Part shown: positions 1-7,288 of the stretch, one piece after another
Layout: every line of letters begins with the position of its first letter
Numbering within the stretch: position 1 is the stretch's first letter
Assembly: GCA_964510575.1 (NCBI GenBank)
Contig: CAZECN010000035.1
Location: 1-27,813 of the forward strand
Source of the DNA: CALKYB01 sp964510575
GTDB lineage: Bacteria; Bdellovibrionota_C; UBA2361; SZUA-149; CALKYB01
Length of the DNA stretch: 27,813 bases
Reading direction: 5' to 3'
Translations under genes and position numbers: made by a program
The notes under the pieces: model-generated
The model's input: the letters and a program-made list of their open reading frames with translations, nothing else
Database searches by the model: none
Told to the model about the DNA's origin: nothing

Positions 1-80
1 TAGGGAGGATTAAAAGCACTGTATACCCGGTCTACTTTAAATTCCGGCTTTTTTTAGTTTCCGGGTTAGAAGGTAGTTCC

Positions 81-902
81 TTAGTTTAGAATCCTTTCAA
101 AATCTTTTTTTAGCCGTTTAGACCTAATTGGGTTGTTTTCCAATTTTACTTTTACCCTTGTTTTGGCAGTTAGTAGTTCTATAAATTTGGAGTAGTCATC
201 TCGTTTAGATCCTGCGCCACTGTAGTAGTTTTCAATTCTACGAGTAAGTGAGGGGCTTAAGGTTATCTCCAACAAATAGTTGTCTATACAGCTAAAGTAG
301 AGAGATTGTTTTTTTGAGAAAGTGGACTCACCAAAAGAGTAAATAACTTTTTTACCCCAGTTTTTCTTAACTTCGAGATCTAGAGGGTTTTTTCCTCCAA
401 TTAACCTAAAAACCTTTGCATTTGTCTTCTCAATAGCAGACCAAACTTGACTTTGTCCTTCAGGGTTGAGGTGATAATACCAAGGATGGGGGTTCCAGCT
501 ATAAAGCGCATTGGTTTTTGAGCTATTAAGCATCACTATAACCATGTGTCCCCAAAAGTTCCTTAAGCTTAGGAGATTTGAGAACTCCCAGCTATAATGT
601 TCACTCTCTTCCGGAAGAAACTGTTTTAGGGTTTTTAAACTGTAATAATTCTCTTCAATTTTCTCTCCTAGAGAAACGAGACTAGAGACCCAGCTTAGAT
701 TGAGCCAGTATTTTGAATTAGACTTGGTGACAACTGAGCCTTGTTGGAGCTTTTTAAGCTCTTTGAAAATTGCTTGTTCTGTATACGGCTTGTTTCCAGT
801 TTTACTGAGAAAAGAATTAACTTGAGCAGCTGTCAGAAAAGGCTTCTCTCCTAAAAGTTCGATTATCTTACCTGAGAGGCTATTTGGAATTCTTACTGAC
901 AT
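81..902 (-). CDS. Unrecognised protein with a probable winged-helix N-terminus
   Basis: I do not recognise this 273-residue protein. Residues about 8-68 read like a winged helix: helices separated by short turns, a segment with TEQAIFKELKKLQ that fits a recognition helix, then KYWLNLSW as a possible wing. This is pattern reading, not a family match. The remaining 200 residues hold aromatic-rich stretches (YSWNPHPWYYH near 134-144) and a very basic C-terminus. There is no signal peptide or membrane segment, so it is probably cytoplasmic. The ATG start has no Shine-Dalgarno sequence. A -10-like TATGAT (minus strand, 919-914) lies only about 12 bases upstream, so translation may be nearly leaderless. 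A hairpin terminator closes the upstream gene, so this gene is probably transcribed alone. It could be a transcriptional regulator, perhaps TrmB-like or AbiEi-like in architecture, but no effector domain is identifiable. Confidence 0.75.
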   Translation of the reverse strand: MSVRIPNSLSGKIIELLGEKPFLTAAQVNSFLSKTGNKPYTEQAIFKELKKLQQGSVVTKSNSKYWLNLSWVSSLVSLGEKIEENYYSLKTLKQFLPEESEHYSWEFSNLLSLRNFWGHMVIVMLNSSKTNALYSWNPHPWYYHLNPEGQSQVWSAIEKTNAKVFRLIGGKNPLDLEVKKNWGKKVIYSFGESTFSKKQSLYFSCIDNYLLEITLSPSLTRRIENYYSGAGSKRDDYSKFIELLTAKTRVKVKLENNPIRSKRLKKDFERILN

Positions 903-947
903 TGTTTGATATTATCATAAATTTAGGTAAGTGGGGCGTATCGCGCA

Positions 948-992
948 AAGAAGAGAGAGTCACGCCAATAATGGCATGACTTTCTCTTTCTT
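948..992 (-). terminator. Hairpin terminator after the 1009-1569 gene
   Basis: An inverted repeat has arms at about 948-966 and 973-992 around the loop AATAAT. It forms a long stem with a couple of G-T type mismatches. Read on the minus strand it starts 17 bases past the stop codon and ends in a pyrimidine-rich TTCTTT. This fits an intrinsic terminator for the upstream unknown gene and separates it from the next minus-strand gene. Confidence 0.6.
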
Positions 993-1008
993 GAATAACC
1001 TTATCTTC

Positions 1009-1569
1009 CTATTTTAGTATTCTCTCGAGAGACTTGGAAGCAAATTTAAAATTCTCACCATAACCTCTTCTTCCAGATAGAAAAACTATGTGCTTATAAG
1101 GGCCCCAGTAGAGAGCATTCGTATCTTGTTCAACGCTTTCATCCTTATTCAGATCTAGAATGCGGAGAGGTTGACGAAAGACAAGCTTTTCACCGTCATC
1201 CCCAGCTTCTGGCCTGCGAAAGAAAAGGTCTAGCCTACTCCATAGTAAGTCCATTGTGATTCTCGGTGAACCTTTATCTTTTAGAACTTGAACGTGGGCC
1301 AGAGTAGTGGATTGCAGTAAGGTTTCTAGACCCAGAACCAAGCCAGATGCAATTTTTGAATCAATTTCTGATAGGTGAGAAAGCCCAGGAATTGGCACTT
1401 CATTACTTTCAGTTAATCTTGTCATTGCTACGCTTGCCAAGTCTGCATTAGTCATTAGTTGCATTTCCCTACCCTCAGCTTGTCTCAAGCGAAGTTTTAG
1501 ATCTGAGGGAAGTTCATTCCAATTTCCGGGAACTTCAAGGGGTGAGCCGTTAGATAGAGTTAGAAACAT
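1009..1569 (-). CDS. Unrecognised cytoplasmic protein
   Basis: I do not recognise this protein of about 186 residues. It has no signal peptide, membrane segment or motif that I can place. It looks soluble, with a mixed helix/strand pattern and a C-terminal part rich in aromatic and charged residues (ALYWGPYKHIVFLSGRRGYG near the end). The reading frame can be extended to a TTG at 1641, but there is no ribosome site there. The ATG at 1569 is preceded on the minus strand by AAAGGACAACAAC, with AGGA at good spacing, so I chose that start. A clear hairpin terminator follows the stop codon. The gene is separated from tpiA by more than 300 bases and is probably transcribed alone. That it is a real gene is supported by the ribosome site and terminator. 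Its function is unknown. Confidence 0.65.
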   Translation of the reverse strand: MFLTLSNGSPLEVPGNWNELPSDLKLRLRQAEGREMQLMTNADLASVAMTRLTESNEVPIPGLSHLSEIDSKIASGLVLGLETLLQSTTLAHVQVLKDKGSPRITMDLLWSRLDLFFRRPEAGDDGEKLVFRQPLRILDLNKDESVEQDTNALYWGPYKHIVFLSGRRGYGENFKFASKSLERILK

Positions 1570-1753
1570 GTTGTTGTCCTTTGGGTGATGGAACTGACCT
1601 TTACCCCGGTGTTTGATGTAAAAGTCAGATCCAGTCCCCAAGGCGAACAGGTTATTAAAACCTTTGTCGCGCGATATACCCCTATTCTTTTGTGAAAGAA
1701 CTGAGTTTATATTTAGGGATTGATGCTAAGAAGAACAGGCTTATTGATTAAAA

Positions 1754-1782
1754 ACACTAATACTAAACAATAAGTTTAGTGT
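1754..1782 (-). terminator. Possible terminator hairpin downstream of tpiA
   Basis: On the minus strand ACACTAA pairs with TTAGTGT and is followed at once by a run of four to five T. An alternative overlapping stem (ACTAAAC with GTTTAGT, loop AATAA on the plus strand) could compete. It lies about 115 bases past the tpiA stop. The stems are AT-rich, so strength is doubtful. Confidence 0.4.
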
Positions 1783-1842
1783 GCTTTAGGGATCTGTTTG
1801 GCAGGGAGTAAAAAGATTGACCACGATATTAAATAACTACTC

Positions 1843-1870
1843 AGGGGATGCACTATTGCTATCCCCTTTT
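1843..1870. terminator. Hairpin 30 bases past tpiA, with its T-run on the plus strand
   Basis: AGGGGAT (1843-1849) pairs perfectly with ATCCCCT (1861-1867), and inner GC pairs extend the stem. It sits where a tpiA terminator would be expected. However, the T-tract (1867-1870) follows it on the plus strand, while on the minus strand the hairpin is followed by GAGTAG. It may act in both directions, or end an unseen plus-strand transcript. Confidence 0.4.
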
Positions 1871-1896
1871 CTAAGAATCAAAAAACCTCATTAAGC

Positions 1897-2676
1897 CTAA
1901 TGCTTTTTAGCGACTGCCTTCTCTGCTCCGCTAACTATAGAGAAGAAACTCTCGGCATCCAGGCTAGCTCCTCCCACCAAAGCACCGTTGACATCTTCCT
2001 GAGCCATTAGCACTTCAATGTTCTCTGGCTTAACAGATCCGCCGTACAAAATCGGAATAAGCTCTATCCTATGATCACTATCGTAGAAGTTTATCAGAGT
2101 CTTTCTGATAAACTTATGAACTTTTTGGATTTCTTCTGGTGTCGGCATCTTACCAGAACCAATTGCCCATACTGGCTCATAAGCAATTACAAGACTTAAG
2201 AGGTCTTCTGAACCTTCAGGTAGACATTCTACGAGCTGGTTCTTTATTACTTCCTCAGTTTTGCCTTGTTCATATTCCTCAAGACTTTCACCTATGCAAA
2301 GAATAGCTTGAAGTCCGTTCTTGAGAACAGAATCCACTTTGAGTTTAATAACATCATTAGACTCATTGTTATCGCTCCTTCGCTCAGAATGACCAATAAT
2401 CACAAACTCTACCCCGGCGTCTTTGAGCATAGGGGCGGAAACTTCTCCAGTGTGTGCTCCGCTGTCTTTCCAATGGGTGTTCTGGGCTCCTACTGCAATC
2501 GGCGTGTCTTGAAGCATCCTGTGCAAGGTGCCTAATGAAGTAAGAGGTGGGGCAATACCGACACCTACAGTTTCTCCGAGTTTTAGTACGTTTGGCATGT
2601 TTTGGACAAAATTAACCACTTCCTCACGAAGTTTGTTTAATTTCCAATTCGCTATAATTAAATTTTTGGAATCCAT
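1897..2676 (-). CDS. tpiA: Triose-phosphate isomerase
   Basis: This cytoplasmic glycolytic enzyme interconverts dihydroxyacetone phosphate and glyceraldehyde 3-phosphate. At 259 residues it has the usual length for the family. The catalytic set is visible: Asn10 and Lys12 in ANWKLNK, His96 in IIGHSERR, and Glu167 in AYEPVWAIGSGK, which leads into the flexible phosphate loop. The C-terminal phosphate-binding segments LYGGSV and GALVGGASL are present. The ATG start is preceded by AAAGGGGAACCAGAA, a good ribosome site. It has spacers of more than 200 bases on both sides, so it appears to be transcribed alone rather than with gapA/pgk, which are not in the window. The spacers contain hairpins and a 12-base inverted repeat that brackets the gene. 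The identification is secure. Confidence 0.97.
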   Translation of the reverse strand: MDSKNLIIANWKLNKLREEVVNFVQNMPNVLKLGETVGVGIAPPLTSLGTLHRMLQDTPIAVGAQNTHWKDSGAHTGEVSAPMLKDAGVEFVIIGHSERRSDNNESNDVIKLKVDSVLKNGLQAILCIGESLEEYEQGKTEEVIKNQLVECLPEGSEDLLSLVIAYEPVWAIGSGKMPTPEEIQKVHKFIRKTLINFYDSDHRIELIPILYGGSVKPENIEVLMAQEDVNGALVGGASLDAESFFSIVSGAEKAVAKKH

Positions 2677-2756
2677 TTCTGGTTCCCCTTTAGGTTAGTT
2701 TTTGAAATACAGCACAAGGCTGCAGTGTTTAAACCACTAAAACCTCAAAATATCGT

Positions 2757-2787
2757 GGTCATACTCAGGCTTTCGCTCAGTATGACC
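2757..2787. repeat. REP-like hairpin between thiF and tpiA
   Basis: GGTCATACT (2757-2765) pairs perfectly with AGTATGACC (2779-2787) across a 13-base loop. Further out, AAACCT and AGGTTT can extend the symmetry. It lies about 130 bases past the thiF stop, has no directly following T-run, and shares bases with the inverted repeat that brackets tpiA. It could be a weak terminator, an mRNA-stabilising structure or a member of a dispersed palindromic family. Only one copy is visible here. Confidence 0.5.
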
Positions 2788-2917
2788 CCTTAGGTTTGAA
2801 CTACACGTGATTGAAGTTTAATTTGTAAAGGATGGAAAAGATCTCCTTTTTTAGTAACATGAAATCAATGAGAAATAAATCGACTCACATGTAAAACACT
2901 TAAGTTAAAACAGGTCT

Positions 2918-3982
2918 TTATAATAAGTTATCTAGAGCTAAAGAGTAGACTTCTTTAGTCTGCTCCAAAGAAAGAGCAGCGAGAGCACTTCGTTTGCCGG
3001 TTTGGCAGTAAATTACAAGGGGGCGATTACTAGGCAGGAGGTCAGGGTTCTCTAGAACTTGTTCATGGGGAATTAGCTCACCTCCTATATTAAACTCACT
3101 GTGCTCTTCTTTGCTTCGAACATCCACTAGAGTAAAATTCTGACCCGCAGCTTGCTTTTCTTTTAGTTCCTTTAAACTCAAAGATTGAACCAAACCAGTT
3201 GAACAAACCCCTCCTAGACTATTGTAGTATTCTTGTTTCCTTAAATAACTTTCTCTAAATCCAGCTTTGCTAGGAGTTAGGCTTAGTTGCTGGGTAGTGT
3301 TTTTTAACAAATCAATAGCTAAAAGCTGTACAGACTGGGAGCTTCCTCCAGCAAGATATTTTAGCGCTTCAAGTGCTTGGTAACTTCCAGCTACTCCAAC
3401 TGCAGGGCCAAGAACTCCATTCTCTGCACAGTTTCCAGCTACAGCTGGTGGTTCAGGAAAAAGGCATCGATAGGTAGGGCCTTCCTCGGTATTAAAAAGT
3501 CCAAGTTGAACTTTGAACTTATCGATAGAGCAAGAAAGATAGGGGATGCCAAATTGGTGGGACGCATCATTTAGTAAATATTTGGTAGCAAAGTTGTCAG
3601 AGCCATCAATGACCAAGTGGTAGTCCTTAATTTGGCTTACATTGTCGACAGAGATGAACTCATTTTTGAATTGAAGAGTTGTCCAGAGGCTCTGTTTTTT
3701 TAGCTTCTTGGCTGCAGTTTCAGCTTTATATTCTCCAATATCTTCTGAGCCAAAAAGAACCTGTCGATGGAGGTTGCTCTCTTCGACTTTATCTCCGTCA
3801 ATAATAGTGATGCCGCCAACGCCGGCAGCTGTCAGGTAGAGAGAAACTGGACACCCTAGTCCACCAGCTCCTACCATTATAACCTTTGATTCTTTAAGCT
3901 TAAGCTGACCGTCTTGACCAATCTCAGGAAGAATAGCTTGTCGCTTAAACCAGTCTAGATATTCTTTAGTTGAATCAGTCAC
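2918..3982 (-). CDS. thiF: ThiF-type adenylyltransferase fused to a rhodanese domain
   Basis: This E1-like enzyme adenylates the C-terminal glycine of ThiS so that sulfur can be loaded for thiazole synthesis. Residues 1-260 are the ThiF/MoeB domain: nucleotide loop GAGGLG (38-43), ESNLHRQVLF (68-77) and DGSDNFATK (126-134). Cys185 in AGNCAENGVLGP aligns with the ThiF cysteine that takes part in the acyl-disulfide chemistry. Residues about 268-354 form a rhodanese domain with active-site Cys326 in CQTGKRS, which probably supplies persulfide sulfur. The usual zinc-binding pair of CxxC motifs is not there: only Cys173 remains of the first and nothing clear of the second. The start is GTG with a weak ribosome site, 22 bases after thiH. 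It is the last gene of the riboswitch-led operon. A MoeB-like role with MoaD is possible, but the context favours thiamine. Confidence 0.92.
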   Translation of the reverse strand: MTDSTKEYLDWFKRQAILPEIGQDGQLKLKESKVIMVGAGGLGCPVSLYLTAAGVGGITIIDGDKVEESNLHRQVLFGSEDIGEYKAETAAKKLKKQSLWTTLQFKNEFISVDNVSQIKDYHLVIDGSDNFATKYLLNDASHQFGIPYLSCSIDKFKVQLGLFNTEEGPTYRCLFPEPPAVAGNCAENGVLGPAVGVAGSYQALEALKYLAGGSSQSVQLLAIDLLKNTTQQLSLTPSKAGFRESYLRKQEYYNSLGGVCSTGLVQSLSLKELKEKQAAGQNFTLVDVRSKEEHSEFNIGGELIPHEQVLENPDLLPSNRPLVIYCQTGKRSALAALSLEQTKEVYSLALDNLL

Positions 3983-4004
3983 GGTGCAACTCTACAGAGA
4001 TTAG

Positions 4005-5135
4005 TCATCCTGAAATGCTCTGATCCCAGTCTTTCCAAACGGGTTCAAGCCCTGCTTTAAATAACATTTTTGCTACTTCCTCTGGAGTCCTCTCATCAGA
4101 GATTTCAAACTGCTCAAGCTCAGTCTTACTAGTTTGGTATCCACCAGGGTCAGTTCTAGACCCGGCACTCATGGTGGTTACCCCAAGTTGAATAGCGTGG
4201 TCTCTAAATCTTTTACTTTCACGAGTAGAAAGGGAGAGGTCTACAGTTTCGTCAAGCAGTCTGTAGGCACAAATGATCTGAGCGAGATTTCTCTCAGTCG
4301 TTACCACTGCTGGGTCTACTATACCCTCAGCCGGTTGTAAGCGAGGAAAAGCTAATGAGTAGCGGCTTCTCCAGTATTTTTCCCTCATATAAACAAGATG
4401 AAGACCTGCAAACCAAGCATCTACTCGCCAGTCGGCAAGTCCTAGAAGCGAGCCTAAGCCAATCTTATTAATTCCGGCGCGAGCAATTTTCTCTGGAGTC
4501 TCTAGGCGATTGTAGAACTTAGATTTTTTGCCTTTGGTATGATGTTTAGCGTAGGACTCTTCGTTATAGGTTTCCTGATAAACCAAGACTGACTCTACTC
4601 CCGCTTCGTGAAGTTTAGAGTATTCTTCTTCCTCAAGCGGTTGTACTTCAATGCTGACATGAGCAAAATGCTTCCTAGCAACTGGTATCATCTCCAGGAA
4701 ATAATCCATTCCTACTGAGTGAGACTCTCCAGTGACTAAGAGAATGTGTTCAAAGCCCCATTTTTTTACAGCTTCAATTTCTTTTAGAAATTGAGCTTTA
4801 CTCAAGGTTAGTCTTGGGATTTTGTTTCCCAAACTAAAGCCGCAGTAGGTGCAGATATTTTGGCATTCATTTGAAAGATACATTGGGACAAACATTTGAA
4901 TAGTTTTCCCAAAACGTTTCCTAGTTAGTTTGTTAGCTTGAACAGCCATTTCTTCAAGGAATGGCTCTGCGGCAGGGGAGAGAAGTGCGGCAAAATCCTC
5001 TAGTGAACAATGGCCCGCCTTGTTAAGGGCAGCCTTAACATCTGCTGCCCCTGCAGATAAGACTTGCTTAGAAACTTCAGCAGGGTCCAGAGTCTGAAAG
5101 AGATCTGAGAAAGTTTTATAGCTTCCTGATTTCAT
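4005..5135 (-). CDS. thiH: 2-iminoacetate synthase (tyrosine lyase) ThiH
   Basis: This radical SAM enzyme cleaves tyrosine to p-cresol and dehydroglycine (2-iminoacetate), the glycine unit used by ThiG. The iron-sulfur cluster motif CxxxCxxC is seen in NECQNICTYCGF at about residues 91-98. It is followed by the SAM-barrel segments LLVTGES and SIEVQPL and the C-terminal MSAGSRTDPGGY region typical of ThiH. The length of about 376 residues matches the family. The ATG overlaps the thiG stop by one base (TGATG), with GAGG just upstream. A TTG one codon earlier is also possible. Use of ThiH rather than the oxygen-dependent glycine oxidase ThiO is typical of organisms that make thiazole from tyrosine, often under low oxygen. 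Co-transcribed and translationally coupled with thiG. Confidence 0.95.
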   Translation of the reverse strand: MKSGSYKTFSDLFQTLDPAEVSKQVLSAGAADVKAALNKAGHCSLEDFAALLSPAAEPFLEEMAVQANKLTRKRFGKTIQMFVPMYLSNECQNICTYCGFSLGNKIPRLTLSKAQFLKEIEAVKKWGFEHILLVTGESHSVGMDYFLEMIPVARKHFAHVSIEVQPLEEEEYSKLHEAGVESVLVYQETYNEESYAKHHTKGKKSKFYNRLETPEKIARAGINKIGLGSLLGLADWRVDAWFAGLHLVYMREKYWRSRYSLAFPRLQPAEGIVDPAVVTTERNLAQIICAYRLLDETVDLSLSTRESKRFRDHAIQLGVTTMSAGSRTDPGGYQTSKTELEQFEISDERTPEEVAKMLFKAGLEPVWKDWDQSISG

Positions 5136-5902
5136 CAACCCTCGGAAAGAAAAGATGTCAACGGACTACTTGATTCAGCAATAAGGCCTTTTTGGCCTAT
5201 GCCTGCGCTTCTAGCTTGAATTCCGGCCTCAACACCCAAGCGAAAAGCTTTGGCCATGGCTACTGGGTCTTTGGCTACGGCGATCGCTGTGTTGACTAGG
5301 ACTGCATCAGCTCCCATCTCTAGTGCAGAGGATGCATCAGATGGCGCTCCTATTCCTGCGTCTACTATGACAGGCACGGCACTTTGCTCAATAATTATCT
5401 CTAGCATTGCTTTAGTTTGCAGGCCTTGGTTACTTCCTATCGGGGCTCCTAAAGGCATTACTGCTTGGGTGCCTACTTCTTCGAGCCGCTTGCAAAGCAC
5501 TGGGTCAGCATTGATGTAGGGAAGAACAACGAAGCCTTTTTTAACTAGGGTCTCAGCAGCTTCAAGCGTTTCAATCGGGTCAGGGAGTAGGTAGCGCTGG
5601 TCTGGATGAATTTCTAATTTTACCCAATTAGTCTCTAAAGCTTCCCTAGCTAGTTCAGCAGCTAGCACGGCTTCTCTGGCATCTTTTGCACCTGAGGTAT
5701 TGGGTAGAAGAGATACTGAGGGAAGGTCTAGACTTTTGACTAGAGGGTCATGCTCTTCAGCTAGTCGCATTCTTTTAAGGGCTAGGGTCACGAGCTCAGA
5801 GCCAGACTCTTTTACTGCTTCTTTCATTATCTCTGGAGAAGAGAATTTTCCTGTTCCCAGAAAAAGTCTGGATGAAAAAGTTTTATCGGCTATCTTCAGC
5901 AT
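5135..5902 (-). CDS. thiG: Thiazole synthase ThiG
   Basis: This enzyme condenses deoxyxylulose 5-phosphate, dehydroglycine and ThiS thiocarboxylate into the thiazole phosphate of thiamine. The 255-residue length is normal. The N-terminus (FSSRLFLGTGKF) and the Schiff-base lysine, Lys95 in WVKLEIHPD, are present. So are the phosphate-binding segments PLGAPIGSNQGL and VDAGIGAPSDA. The ATG is preceded by GGAGGAAGT, a strong ribosome site, and lies 20 bases inside the end of thiE. The stop overlaps the thiH start by one base. It therefore sits in the middle of a tightly coupled thiE-thiG-thiH run controlled by the TPP riboswitch upstream of thiS. Confidence 0.97.
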   Translation of the reverse strand: MLKIADKTFSSRLFLGTGKFSSPEIMKEAVKESGSELVTLALKRMRLAEEHDPLVKSLDLPSVSLLPNTSGAKDAREAVLAAELAREALETNWVKLEIHPDQRYLLPDPIETLEAAETLVKKGFVVLPYINADPVLCKRLEEVGTQAVMPLGAPIGSNQGLQTKAMLEIIIEQSAVPVIVDAGIGAPSDASSALEMGADAVLVNTAIAVAKDPVAMAKAFRLGVEAGIQARSAGIGQKGLIAESSSPLTSFLSEG

Positions 5903-6530
5903 ACTTCCTCCAATATTCCTTAAATTCTTTTATCGTTTCAGCAGGATCACTTGTATTCCAAATTGCAGAAGAAACAGCCAGACCCTGAATATCCGGCTCT
6001 TTAGCCAAGGTTTTAATATCCCTAAGCTCAATTCCACCTATTGCAAAAACGGGTATTTCTTTTAATGACCTAATTTTTCTAGCTAGCAGGCGTGTGCCTT
6101 CTAAACCCAATAGCGGCTTGATCGAATCTTTAGTATTAGTGAACTTGTAAGGCCCAAGACCGACATAGTCTACATCCTCCAAGTCTTCTTTTCTAATATC
6201 GTCTGCTTCGTTTACAGTTAAACCTATGACTTTTTTGTTGCCTAAGAGACTTCGGGCCCCAGAGGGAGGTCCGTCAGTTTGGCCAATATGAAGGCCTGCT
6301 TTGGCTGAGTTTTGAGAAATTTCTGAAAAGTCATTTATGATCAAACTAGTAGAATCAGGGATGCCTGAATTTTCTAATGCAGTAACTAAGTTCTTCATTT
6401 CCTCGGAGGGGAGGTTTTTACAGCGAATTTGAAGAGCATCTGCTTTGGCATGAAAAGCAGCTTGAGCCTGATTGATGGTCTCGGCAGCATCTTTGCCGTT
6501 AGTAATACAGTAGATTCCAGAAATGCTCAT
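5883..6530 (-). CDS. thiE: Thiamine-phosphate synthase ThiE
   Basis: This cytoplasmic enzyme joins hydroxymethylpyrimidine diphosphate to thiazole phosphate, giving thiamine phosphate. It is a TIM-barrel protein of 215 residues. The substrate and magnesium residues of the family are all visible: Arg36 and Lys38 (LQIRCKN), Asn66-Asp67 (LIINDF), Asp86 (HIGQTD), the TNTK loop at 131-134 in GLGPYKFTNTKD, and the phosphate-binding AIGGI at 163-167. This marks it as the true ThiE of the two ThiE-fold proteins in the cluster. Its ATG overlaps the thiD stop (ATGA), and AGGTG lies just upstream. Its end overlaps thiG. Confidence 0.95.
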   Translation of the reverse strand: MSISGIYCITNGKDAAETINQAQAAFHAKADALQIRCKNLPSEEMKNLVTALENSGIPDSTSLIINDFSEISQNSAKAGLHIGQTDGPPSGARSLLGNKKVIGLTVNEADDIRKEDLEDVDYVGLGPYKFTNTKDSIKPLLGLEGTRLLARKIRSLKEIPVFAIGGIELRDIKTLAKEPDIQGLAVSSAIWNTSDPAETIKEFKEYWRKYAEDSR

Positions 6531-7288
6531 TGCTTCACCTGATGAAGTCCAATATTCGTGGAAGAGCTTTGTAGAAAATCACTAGTGTAGGACTTAGCAA
6601 ATTCTGCAGATTCCTCTAGGGAAAGGCCTTTGGCTATTCCTGAAATAAGTGATGAGGAGAAAACACAACCAGAGCCGTGCTTAGGAGTATCAAGACTTTT
6701 TCCTTCCACTTGTTTTCTAGTTTTGTTTTCGAAAACTAGGTCGAATACACTATTCTGATCTTCTTTAGAGATGCCAGTGATAACACCTGAGCAGTCTTTG
6801 GCCAGAAAGTTAGCTGCCTGTTCAGCATCTTCGGCATTGGTTAGAAATCTAGCTTCCTCTAAGTTAGGTGTAATGTAGTCAATTTGAGACAGTAAAGAGG
6901 GAAGTAGTCTTGAGTCATTTTCCGAGAAAAACTCAAAGCCTGATGAGCTTTTAACCACTGGATCCCAAAGCACAGGCACTCCAGGTAGTTGTTTCTTTGT
7001 TATCTCAAGAATATCAGCCAGCATTTTATAGCCAGCGGTTAGACCAATTTTAATTACCTTAATATCAAAAGAGTCTATTAAAGGACTCAACTGACTCTTG
7101 ATTCGTTCTGAATCTAGCCAAACTAAATCTGTAAATTCTTCTGCAGACTGTGATGTGACAGAAGTTAGAACACCAAGCCCGTAACAACCACAGCTCTCTA
7201 AAGTCTTACAATCAGAAAGAACTCCTGCACCCGCTGAGGGGTCGTATCCAGCAATACTGAGCACTACATTTCTTTCTAGTGAGACCAT
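6527..7288 (-). CDS. thiD: Hydroxymethylpyrimidine (phosphate) kinase ThiD
   Basis: This kinase phosphorylates HMP and HMP phosphate to the diphosphate used by ThiE. It has a ribokinase-like fold of about 253 residues. It opens with VVLSIAGYDPSAGAGVLSD, equivalent to the family's substrate-binding AGxDPSGGAG. WDPVVKSSSG, ITPNLEEA and the catalytic-loop region KHGSGCVFSSSL follow. The frame stays open to 7336, but the conserved domain begins right after the ATG at 7288, so I chose that. The ATG at 7300 is also possible. AAGGAG lies only two bases before the chosen ATG, which is unusually close. The gene overlaps the preceding TenI-like gene by 13 bases and the following thiE by 4, so translation is probably coupled. 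Confidence 0.93.
   Translation of the reverse strand: MVSLERNVVLSIAGYDPSAGAGVLSDCKTLESCGCYGLGVLTSVTSQSAEEFTDLVWLDSERIKSQLSPLIDSFDIKVIKIGLTAGYKMLADILEITKKQLPGVPVLWDPVVKSSSGFEFFSENDSRLLPSLLSQIDYITPNLEEARFLTNAEDAEQAANFLAKDCSGVITGISKEDQNSVFDLVFENKTRKQVEGKSLDTPKHGSGCVFSSSLISGIAKGLSLEESAEFAKSYTSDFLQSSSTNIGLHQVKQ

Larger units (their letters stand above)
1570..1896. other. Intergenic spacer between tpiA and the unknown gene, with hairpins
   Basis: This 327-base spacer lies between two minus-strand genes. It has no convincing coding frame on either strand. It contains two hairpins (1754-1782 and 1843-1867) and one arm of a 12-base inverted repeat whose partner lies on the other side of tpiA. The part nearest the unknown gene (1570-1750) presumably holds that gene's promoter, but no clear -35/-10 pair stands out. 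Confidence 0.6.

Noticed and set aside
25..66. Possible terminator near the left edge (ACCCGG and CCGGGT arms, T-rich stretch at 49-56)
   Set aside because: The 6-base stem has a 30-base loop, and the shorter CCGG pairing is only four bases. The relevant upstream plus-strand gene, if any, is outside the window.
2266..2535. Plus-strand open frame inside tpiA
   Set aside because: Shadow of a secure enzyme gene; no ribosome site or domain.
5700..6065. Plus-strand open frame of 121 codons over thiG/thiE
   Set aside because: It is antisense to conserved, motif-bearing thiamine genes and has an arginine/serine-rich shadow composition with no recognisable domain.
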